Shown here piece by piece: positions 57,743 to 64,000 of a stretch of DNA of 64,000 nucleotides. The stretch covers positions 496,001 to 560,000 of the forward strand of contig NZ_CP141048.1 in NCBI RefSeq assembly GCF_034627025.1, written 5' to 3'. Each line of letters begins with the position of its first letter. Positions within the stretch are counted from its first letter, which is position 1. The notes under the pieces were generated by a model that was given only the letters and a program-made list of their open reading frames with translations, was not told where the DNA came from and did no database searches. The DNA comes from Microvirga lotononidis. GTDB taxonomy: Bacteria; Pseudomonadota; Alphaproteobacteria; Rhizobiales; Beijerinckiaceae. Made by a program: the position numbers and the translations under genes.

Positions 57743-58726
57743 ATGAAGGCCATGGTCCTCCACGCGATGCGCAAGCCTCTGGTCATGGAGGAGCGCCCGG
57801 TCCCCGCACCTGGAGCAGGCGAGATCCGCATTGCGGTGGAGGCCTGCGCGGTATGCCGGACCGACCTCCATTTGCTCGATGGCGATCTGCCGCATCCCAA
57901 GCTTCCCGTCATTCCAGGGCACGAGATCGTCGGACGGGTGGACGCGCTCGGTCCTGGAATCCGCAGCCGCGCATTGGGCGAGCGCGTCGGCATTCCATGG
58001 CTCGGCCATACCTGCGGACATTGCTCTTACTGCATCGCCGGACAAGAGAACCTGTGCGACGAACCGCTGTTCACGGGATACACGCGGGACGGCGGCTTCG
58101 CGTCCCATGCGATCGCCGACGAAGCTTATGCGTTTAGTCTGCCCGAGGACGACGATCCCGCCGCGCTGGCACCCCTCCTCTGCGCCGGTTTGATCGGCTG
58201 GCGTTCTCTGGTGGCCGCAGGACCGGGCAAGACGATCGGCATCTTCGGGTTCGGTGCCGCGGCTCATATCATCGCTCAGGTCTGCGCCTGGCAAGGACGC
58301 AACGTCTTCGCCTTCACGCGCCCTCACGATCCTGCGACTCAGGATTTCGCCAGGTCACTTGGCGCCGTCTGGGCCGGTGGCTCCGATCAGGAGCCTCCCG
58401 AGCGTCTCGATGCGGCGATCATCTTCGCGCCTGTGGGCGAACTCGTGCCTGTTGCCCTACGCACCGTGAGGAAGGGCGGGCGCGTCGTCTGCGGCGGCAT
58501 CCACATGAGCGACATCCCGCAATTTCCATATCGGATTCTCTGGGAGGAGCGACAGATCCGCTCCATCGCCAACCTCACCCGACAGGACGCTCAGGACTTC
58601 CTGGCGATCGTCCCGGAGGCCCGCATCAGAACCCAGACGACGCGCTATCCGCTGGAAGCCGCCAACGAGGCCCTGGACGATCTCCGGTCGGGCCGGCTCC
58701 AAGGGGCCGCGGTCCTGACCCCCTGA
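57743..58726 (+). CDS. Zinc-dependent alcohol dehydrogenase
   Basis: 328 aa. MDR family: catalytic Zn ligands C38 (ACAVCRTDLH), H60-E61 (PGHEIVG) and a later Cys; structural Zn cysteines C91, C94, C97, C105. Rossmann motif IGIFGFGAAAHIIAQ near residue 185. ATG 57743 is preferred over ATGs at 57674 and 57701, which lie upstream of the predicted transcript start. Probable NAD(P)-dependent fermentation or aldehyde detoxification enzyme. First gene of a FixK-box operon with two Usp genes. Confidence 0.88.
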   Translation: MKAMVLHAMRKPLVMEERPVPAPGAGEIRIAVEACAVCRTDLHLLDGDLPHPKLPVIPGHEIVGRVDALGPGIRSRALGERVGIPWLGHTCGHCSYCIAGQENLCDEPLFTGYTRDGGFASHAIADEAYAFSLPEDDDPAALAPLLCAGLIGWRSLVAAGPGKTIGIFGFGAAAHIIAQVCAWQGRNVFAFTRPHDPATQDFARSLGAVWAGGSDQEPPERLDAAIIFAPVGELVPVALRTVRKGGRVVCGGIHMSDIPQFPYRILWEERQIRSIANLTRQDAQDFLAIVPEARIRTQTTRYPLEAANEALDDLRSGRLQGAAVLTP

Positions 58727-58789
58727 AGAGGTCGACAACGGATGCCATGAACTTCAGCCGCAGAACAAAACGCTCAAAGAGAGGTTTTC

Positions 58790-59632
58790 ATGATCCAGAA
58801 CATTCGCAGCATCCTGATCGGGATTACGGAAGAAGGAGACGCTGAGGAACGTTCCTCGGCCCTGCCCTACGGACTTGCGCTCGCGCGGCAGGCCAATGCC
58901 CATGTCACCGTTCAGGCGGCTTCCCTGAAAGTCACTCTGACACATGCCTTCGCCAGCGCCTTTGCAGAAGAACTCGTATCCGCTGAGAATCGCCGGCTGA
59001 ACGCTCTTGCCCAGTCGGCTGCGGAAGCCTCACAACGAGCTGCCGCGGCCTCGGGTATCGCCTGCATCACGCAGGCGCCGCAGCTTGCCTATCCGGAACT
59101 CCTTCGGAGTTTCACCTCCCTGGCCCGCACCCACGACCTGACCATTCTCGACCTCGAGCCGATTTCCCTTGCCGTCGACCGGGGATTGATCGAAGCCGTC
59201 TTGATGGAAAGCGGACGCCCGCTCATCGTCGTGCCGGAGGGGCGGGAGGCGTTTGCGGGGGAGCGGATCATCGTGGCGTGGGATGGCAGCGCCAAGGCAG
59301 CGCGCGCCCTCAACGATGCCCTGCCGTTCCTGCGGGCTGCCTCACAGGTCGAAGTGATCAGCGTCACAGGGGAGAAGAGCCTGGCGCATACGGTGCCGGG
59401 CGCGGAGATCGCCCCGCATCTCGCCCGCCACGGTGTCGCCGTGAGCGTCCTGTCGCTTCCGGTCGTTAAGGGCGACGTGGCAGAAACCTTGCGTACGCAC
59501 GCTCACCTGACGCGCGCCGACATGATCGTGATGGGCGCCTATGTGCATTCGCGCCTCCGCGAGATGGTGCTCGGCGGCACGACCCAGTCACTGCTCAAGA
59601 ACGCTCCGGCGCCTCTGTTCCTCTCCTACTGA
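58790..59632 (+). CDS. Universal stress protein with two UspA domains
   Basis: 280 aa tandem UspA. First domain begins RSILIGITEEGDAEERSSALPYGLALARQA but lacks the classic ATP glycine loop in its middle; second begins ERIIVAWDGSAKAARALNDALPFL and ends with the ATP-binding G-x2-x-x9-GG(T) pattern in MGAYVHSRLREMVLGGTTQSLL. Cytosolic stress/energy sensor. 63 bp after the adh gene, likely same transcript. Confidence 0.9.
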   Translation: MIQNIRSILIGITEEGDAEERSSALPYGLALARQANAHVTVQAASLKVTLTHAFASAFAEELVSAENRRLNALAQSAAEASQRAAAASGIACITQAPQLAYPELLRSFTSLARTHDLTILDLEPISLAVDRGLIEAVLMESGRPLIVVPEGREAFAGERIIVAWDGSAKAARALNDALPFLRAASQVEVISVTGEKSLAHTVPGAEIAPHLARHGVAVSVLSLPVVKGDVAETLRTHAHLTRADMIVMGAYVHSRLREMVLGGTTQSLLKNAPAPLFLSY

Positions 59633-59678
59633 CGAGAGAGGATCGGCACTCTGGCGTGCTTTCATGGAGGAGGGTTGC

Positions 59679-60116
59679 ATGTACAAGAAGATTCTGATTG
59701 CAACGGACGGGTCGTCCCTTGCGGCTCGGGCGGTCGAGCACGGAACCAATCTTGCCAAATCGCTGGGTGCCGCGGTCATTCTCCTGACGGTGACCGAACG
59801 GTTCCATGTGTTCGCGCTCGAAGCCGATCAGGTGGAGGAGACACCGTCTTCGTTCCGCGCCCATATGCGAAAGCTGGCTGAACGCACTCTGTCGGAATCT
59901 TCCGACATGGCGCACAATCTCGGCGTCGAAGCCACGACGATTCACGTGGAGGACGACGCACCCTACCAGGCGATCATCCGCACGGCGGAAGACAAGCGCT
60001 GCGACATGATCGTCATGGCCTCGCATGGACGCGGCGGCGTCTCGGCCATGCTCCTGGGCAGCGAGACCATGAAGGTGCTCGCACATTCGAAGATTCCCGT
60101 TCTCGTCGTCAGATAG
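59679..60116 (+). CDS. Universal stress protein (single UspA domain)
   Basis: 145 aa from ATG 59679 with GGAGGAGGG upstream. Begins YKKILIATDGSSLAARAVEHGTNLAKSLGA; ATP-binding motif MASHGRGGVSAMLLGSETMKVLAHSKIPVLVVR (G-x2-G-x9-G-S) intact, so nucleotide binding is expected. Third gene of the rightward unit; converges on the P-type ATPase gene with 49 bp between stops. Confidence 0.92.
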   Translation: MYKKILIATDGSSLAARAVEHGTNLAKSLGAAVILLTVTERFHVFALEADQVEETPSSFRAHMRKLAERTLSESSDMAHNLGVEATTIHVEDDAPYQAIIRTAEDKRCDMIVMASHGRGGVSAMLLGSETMKVLAHSKIPVLVVR

Positions 60117-60165
60117 AACGCTCTATGATCTGGCTTTGAGCACTGCACCTTGAAAAACCCGCTGA

Positions 60166-62097
60166 TTACGACCGCGACGGTTCTGGTCCCCAGAGGGCCC
60201 GCAGGGCATTGAGGATCACCGCGACATCAATAGCTTCCTGGATCAGGGCACCCTGAACGGGGGTTATGTAGCCCAGTCCGGCAACGATCATGCCGATCAC
60301 GGAAAGACCGATTCCGGCATAGACGCTTTGAACTGCGATACGGCGGGACCGGCGCGCTATGAGAATGGCGGCAGGAAGCCTGTCGAGCTGGTCGACGAGG
60401 AGAACCACGTCGGCCGCTTCGGCGGAAGCGGTCGCGCCCCTCGCACCCATGGCGACGCCGACGTCGGCCGCAGCAAGGGCCGGCGCATCATTGACGCCGT
60501 CACCGATCATCATGACGGGCCCATATCGCTTCTCGTCCTGCACCATGGCGATTTTCTGGTCCGGCGTGAGCTCGGCGTGAACCTCGTCGAGGTGCAACCC
60601 GACCGTGACCGCCTGGGCCACCTCCCGGCGATCCCCCGTTGCGAGGACGATCCGGGCGATTCCGAGTCGGCGGAGGCTGTCGACCACCCGGGCGGATTCC
60701 ATCCGCAGGGGATCGGCCAGGATCAGGAACCCGGCCCCCTGGCCGTCGACCGATACGGCCACGACGACGGCTCCGGCAGGCCAGCGGTTCTCGGAGACCA
60801 TTTGGGCTATCCTGGGGACACGTTGCGAGACGTACCGAACACCGCCTACGGAGATGTGTCGGCCATCGACGACCCCTTCCAGCCCCTCCCCGGCGATCTC
60901 CACGACCTCGGTCGGCGGCAGGAGATCGAGCCTGCGCTCTCGCGCTTCCGCCACGAGCGCATGGGCGATGACGTGCTTCGACGCCTGATCGAGGGATGCC
61001 GCAAGCTGGAGGAGCCTGTCGGATGGCATGTCCGAGACGGGGAGAATCTCGACGAGCTGCGCCTGTCCGTGCGTGAGTGTTCCGGTCTTGTCGATGACCA
61101 AGCCTGTGACACGCGTGAGCCCCTCCAAGGCCCTTCCGCCCTTCACCAGCACACCGGTCTTCGCGGCCTGCGACACCCCCGAGACGATCGCCACGGGAAC
61201 GGCGAGAATGAGAGGACACGGGGTTGCGATGACGAGGACGGCCAACCCCCTGATCGGATCGCCGCTCCACAGCCAGGCGCCGCCGGCGAGTCCGATCGTC
61301 AAGGCCAGGAATGCCATGGCATACCGGTCCGCCAAGCGGGCCATCGGTGCCTTCGCGCTCTGGGCGGCCTCGATCAGGCGCACGACACCGGCATAGGTGC
61401 TCTCGGCCGCGCGGCGCGTGGCCACCAGGTCGAAGGCATCCCCGGCATTCGTTACCCCACTCATGACCTGCTCGCCCGCTTTCTTCCGGACAGGAATCAC
61501 CTCGCCCGTCAGCGCCGATTGGTCGAGGACGGCGACCCCGTTGTCCACGAAACCGTCGACGGGAACCACATCGCCCTGCCGTACGAGCAGGCGATCGCCG
61601 GGTGCGACGGCATCGAGAGCGACTTCCTCGAGCCTGCCATTGCTGTGCCGGAGGGCCACACGCGGCACGCGCGCAAGGAGCGCCGTCATCTCGCGGTTGG
61701 CGCGACGCTCGGCGAAACTCTCGAGGTACTGCCCGCCGGCATACATCAAGGCCACGACGACGGCGGCGAGATGCTCTCCGAACACAAGCGCTCCGGCCAT
61801 GGAGAGAGCAGCGACAATGTCCAGGCCGACATCGCCGCGCCGCAGACTGGCGACGATCTCGATCAGCAATGCAGCGAGAACCGGGAGGATCGCGATGGCC
61901 CAGACCGTTCCGGCTGTCTCCCCGCTCCCGGCGATCCGTATCCCGAAACCCAGCACGAGGCCGACAGCGGGTACCATGACCAGCGTGGGGCGGAGGAGCC
62001 TGTGAAGATCCCGCAAGGATGGGAGGCTCGCCTCTCGGGCAAGCCCGGAGAAGCCTGGCAGGCTGGATTTCTCGAAACCACGCATCGTCAGGTCCAT
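60166..62097 (-). CDS. Heavy-metal-translocating P1B-type ATPase with TPC metal motif
   Basis: 643 aa. No N-terminal heavy-metal-binding domain. Motifs: actuator LTGEV (196-200), TM6 ATPCPL (TPC at 292-294 rather than the CPC of copper pumps), phosphorylation DKTGT (D336), GDGVND hinge. The SxHP dipeptide of P1B ATPases reads SKHV (H375-V376), losing the proline. TPC is typical of the P1B-5 (nickel/iron) group; those usually have a C-terminal hemerythrin domain, absent here, so the metal is open. Downstream of a Usp gene and a FixK-like box. Confidence 0.88.
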   Translation of the reverse strand: MDLTMRGFEKSSLPGFSGLAREASLPSLRDLHRLLRPTLVMVPAVGLVLGFGIRIAGSGETAGTVWAIAILPVLAALLIEIVASLRRGDVGLDIVAALSMAGALVFGEHLAAVVVALMYAGGQYLESFAERRANREMTALLARVPRVALRHSNGRLEEVALDAVAPGDRLLVRQGDVVPVDGFVDNGVAVLDQSALTGEVIPVRKKAGEQVMSGVTNAGDAFDLVATRRAAESTYAGVVRLIEAAQSAKAPMARLADRYAMAFLALTIGLAGGAWLWSGDPIRGLAVLVIATPCPLILAVPVAIVSGVSQAAKTGVLVKGGRALEGLTRVTGLVIDKTGTLTHGQAQLVEILPVSDMPSDRLLQLAASLDQASKHVIAHALVAEARERRLDLLPPTEVVEIAGEGLEGVVDGRHISVGGVRYVSQRVPRIAQMVSENRWPAGAVVVAVSVDGQGAGFLILADPLRMESARVVDSLRRLGIARIVLATGDRREVAQAVTVGLHLDEVHAELTPDQKIAMVQDEKRYGPVMMIGDGVNDAPALAAADVGVAMGARGATASAEAADVVLLVDQLDRLPAAILIARRSRRIAVQSVYAGIGLSVIGMIVAGLGYITPVQGALIQEAIDVAVILNALRALWGPEPSRS

Positions 62098-62170
62098 TCA
62101 CGGTGCGGATCGATGATCCCTGCGGATCTGCAAACATCCGCCGGCCTGGGGCGAGCGCTACACGGCTCTA

Positions 62171-63004
62171 TCAATGCGCGATCAGCAGCGGGCTTGCCGC
62201 GGTTTGGAGCACGTCCCGTGTCGCACCTCCGAAAACCTGCTCTCTCAAGCGGGCATGGCCGTACCCGCCCATGATGATGAGGTCGGCGGACAGGCGGCTT
62301 GCCTCCTCCAGGATGGCCTCGCCGATGCCGCGGTTCCCGCTTTCGGTCGAGATCAATTCCGGGACTATGTCATGGCGTGCGAGATGACGTTCCACCTCGT
62401 TCCATGATTCCATATCCTCCGGAGGATCGACGACGAGGACGATGGTGCGAGCCGCCTGGTCGATGAAGCTCAATCCTTCACGCAGGGCACGGGCCGCCTC
62501 GCGGCTGCCGTTCCAGGCCACAAGAACGGTCCGGATCGGCCCCTGCCGATGACGGCCGGGCGGGACGAGCAGGAGCGCGCGGCCGCTGCCGAAAAGCACG
62601 GCCTCCACGAGATCCGACCAATCGGTCATGTCGGGCTTGCGGTGGGGCCGCGTGGCGATGAAGACATCGGCACACCGTGCCAGTTCCGCGACCTTGGCGG
62701 ACAAGACGCCATAAGTCTCGTCGAGCCGACGGAACTCATTGGGCAGCTGAAGGCTGGCCATCCGCTCCGTCAGGCGCTTAGCCGTCACGTCCCCCTCGCG
62801 GCGGGCACGCTCATCGAGCTCCGCGAGGACCTGTACGACCGCTCCACCCCCATCCATTGGAATCGGAATGGTGATGTCCGACAGCAGGTTGGTGAATATC
62901 CCGATCAGGTGGGCCTGCCCTGCCGCCGCAATCGCCTGCCCGTATTCCAACCGGATCTCGTCCTCGGCACTGCCATCGAGATGCACCATGATGTCTTTGA
63001 TCAT
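62171..63004 (-). CDS. Universal stress protein with two UspA domains
   Basis: 277 aa. Starts IKDIMVHLDGSAEDEIRLEYGQAIAAAG; second domain from GPIRTVLVAWNGSREAARALREGLSF, ending in the ATP loop MGGYGHARLREQVFGGATRDVL. First gene of the leftward unit, 73 bp upstream of the ATPase gene; the paired occurrence of Usp and P1B ATPase suggests shared control and a common stress. Confidence 0.92.
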   Translation of the reverse strand: MIKDIMVHLDGSAEDEIRLEYGQAIAAAGQAHLIGIFTNLLSDITIPIPMDGGGAVVQVLAELDERARREGDVTAKRLTERMASLQLPNEFRRLDETYGVLSAKVAELARCADVFIATRPHRKPDMTDWSDLVEAVLFGSGRALLLVPPGRHRQGPIRTVLVAWNGSREAARALREGLSFIDQAARTIVLVVDPPEDMESWNEVERHLARHDIVPELISTESGNRGIGEAILEEASRLSADLIIMGGYGHARLREQVFGGATRDVLQTAASPLLIAH

Positions 63005-63058
63005 CGCCTCGTTCCTCCATCAACTCGAACACGGCTCATGCCGCAGCCGTTGGTGGCC

Positions 63059-63100
63059 ATCATGCGATCAGGACAGGGATCTTGCCTTGATCTGGAGCAA
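63059..63100 (-). promoter_or_regulatory. FixK/FNR-type box and -10 element of the usp-P1B ATPase operon
   Basis: TTGATCTGGAGCAA (63087-63100) keeps one perfect TTGAT half-site; the other has one mismatch. On the minus strand a start near 63052 puts the box centre at -41.5 and CATGAT (63059-63064) as the -10. The leader to the ATG at 63004 would be about 48 nt. The box lies 34 bp beyond the stop codon of the alcohol dehydrogenase at the right edge. Confidence 0.5.
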
Positions 63101-63133
63101 TCCAGCCGGGATAGATGCTGTCATGGCGGCGAG

Positions 63134-64000
63134 TCATGGCGCGATCGCCACCTTCAGCACGCCGTCGCGCTGATGGGAGAACAGGTCATAGGCCTCCTCG
63201 ATCTGGTCGAGCTTGAAGCGGTGCGTCACGAGAGGACGCGTGTCGACGCGCCCCGAGGCAATCGCGCTGATCAGACGACGCATCCGCTCCTTGCCGCCCG
63301 GGCAGAGCGTCGTCCGGATCGTGTAATCCCCCAGCCCGGCCAGGAAGCCGTCGAGAGGGATCCTGAGATCCCCCGAGTAGACGCCGAGCGACGACAGGGT
63401 TCCGCCGGGACGGAGCACACGAAGCGCCGCCTCGAAGGTCTGCTGACGCCCGAGCGCCTCGATGGAGACGTCGACGCCGCGCCCGTCGGTGAGACGCCTG
63501 ATCTCCTCGACCGGATCGGCTTTCGTGAAATCGATCACGTGGTCCGCTCCCATCCGGCGCGACATGTCGATCCGCTCCGGTAGGCTCTCGACGGCAATGA
63601 TGGTGGTTGCACCCATCAGCTTTGCCCCAGCCGTGGCGCAGAGCCCGATGGGGCCCTGCGCGAATACGGCCACCGTGTCGCCAATCCGGATGCGTCCGCT
63701 CTCCGCGCCGGAAAACCCGGTCGACAGGATGTCCGGGCACATGAGCACCTGTTCGTCCGTCAGGCCGTCCGGCACCGGGGCGAGGTTCGCCATGGCGTCC
63801 GGTACCCGCAGGTACTCGGCCTGACAACCGTCGATGGTGTTGCCGAACTTCCAGCCGCCCATGGCCTTCCAGCCATGCTTGGTGCCGGCTCCGTCCTGCG
63901 AGTGGCACCCGCACAGGCAGGCCTCGCTGTACCCGCTCGGCGTGATGGCGCCGGCGATAACCCGCTGGCCCTCGCGGTAGCCCTGCACGGCCGAGCCGAG
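63134..64000 (-). CDS. Zinc-dependent alcohol dehydrogenase (partial, 5' end beyond right edge)
   Basis: About 288 visible C-terminal residues; the N-terminus with the catalytic-zinc Cys is outside the window. Visible: the start of the Zn-binding loop region EACLCGCHSQDGAG, NTIDGCQAEYLRVPDAMANLAPVPDGLTDEQ, Rossmann motif VAVFAQGPIGLCATAGAKLMGA, VDVSIEALGRQQTFEAALRVLRPGG. The CxxCGCH spacing differs from the four-Cys structural lobe of the other dehydrogenase at 57743. Likely NAD(P)-dependent, alcohol/aldehyde substrate unknown. Confidence 0.82.
   Translation of the reverse strand, partial: LGSAVQGYREGQRVIAGAITPSGYSEACLCGCHSQDGAGTKHGWKAMGGWKFGNTIDGCQAEYLRVPDAMANLAPVPDGLTDEQVLMCPDILSTGFSGAESGRIRIGDTVAVFAQGPIGLCATAGAKLMGATTIIAVESLPERIDMSRRMGADHVIDFTKADPVEEIRRLTDGRGVDVSIEALGRQQTFEAALRVLRPGGTLSSLGVYSGDLRIPLDGFLAGLGDYTIRTTLCPGGKERMRRLISAIASGRVDTRPLVTHRFKLDQIEEAYDLFSHQRDGVLKVAIAP

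Noticed and set aside
60328..62274. Long open frame on the + strand opposite the P1B ATPase (648 codons)
   Set aside because: Antisense frame without motifs; the minus-strand ATPase has every expected P-type signature.

Overview
The window is a GC-rich chromosomal segment of an alphaproteobacterium, most likely order Hyphomicrobiales (Rhizobiales) and possibly a Methylobacteriaceae/Microvirga-type organism. This rests on gene content (a GlpSTPQ-V-type glycerol transporter with a DUF2160 protein, MsrPQ, a DUF1194 protein, a fused ArsR/SAM-methyltransferase regulator), on alphaproteobacterial signals (a GAAC-N7-GAAC LexA box, TTGAT-N4-GTCAA FixK boxes) and on interspersed repeats typical of the order. 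No rRNA, tRNA, CRISPR array, phage or intact insertion sequence was recognised. Assignment to genus is inference.

Layout. 0-5 kb: partial ArsR/methyltransferase regulator with an upstream palindrome, AMP nucleosidase (amn), a secreted Gly/Tyr-rich protein and the ABC-F translation factor ettA, which has a LexA-box promoter far upstream. 5.1-15.4 kb: REP-like repeats, an erythromycin-esterase family protein, then a leftward dipeptide ABC transporter operon with an M29 aminopeptidase at its head and an M14 carboxypeptidase at its tail. 15.5-19.8 kb: msrPQ followed by modABC, a methionine sulfoxide reductase that needs molybdopterin beside molybdate uptake. 19.9-24.7 kb: sugar ABC transporter (no ATPase gene) with nanE, headed by a PP2C-like phosphatase. 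24.8-31.2 kb: acidic protein, DEAD-box helicase, PHB-depolymerase-family esterase, DUF1194 VWA protein, a 79-aa protein, and an HU protein with a histone-H1-like N-terminal tail.

31.6-39 kb: kdgK-eda (lower Entner-Doudoroff route from 2-keto-3-deoxygluconate), acyl-CoA synthetase, an enoyl-CoA hydratase homologue lacking both catalytic glutamates, an AhpD-like protein, a GlcD-type FAD oxidase and an SDR. 39.3-45.4 kb: complete rightward glycerol ABC transporter operon. 45.5-49.4 kb: an HtrA-like protein with lost His and Ser, a LuxR-type regulator, an intact HtrA-type protease and a class III adenylate cyclase. 49.5-57.4 kb: RND efflux pump pair, patatin phospholipase, MocA-like nucleotidyltransferase, DHA2-type MFS exporter.

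57.6-64 kb is a stress/low-oxygen style cluster: rightward adh-usp-usp faces leftward usp-P1B ATPase, with another Zn-alcohol dehydrogenase entering from the right edge. Each of the two facing operons is preceded by a FixK/FNR-like box with an xATGAT -10 hexamer at class II spacing, so both probably answer to the same oxygen-responsive regulator. The most promising leads are these paired boxes, the pseudo-HtrA/LuxR/HtrA module, the LexA promoter reading into the ettA leader, and a TGC-N3-GCA type palindrome seen at two distant promoters.
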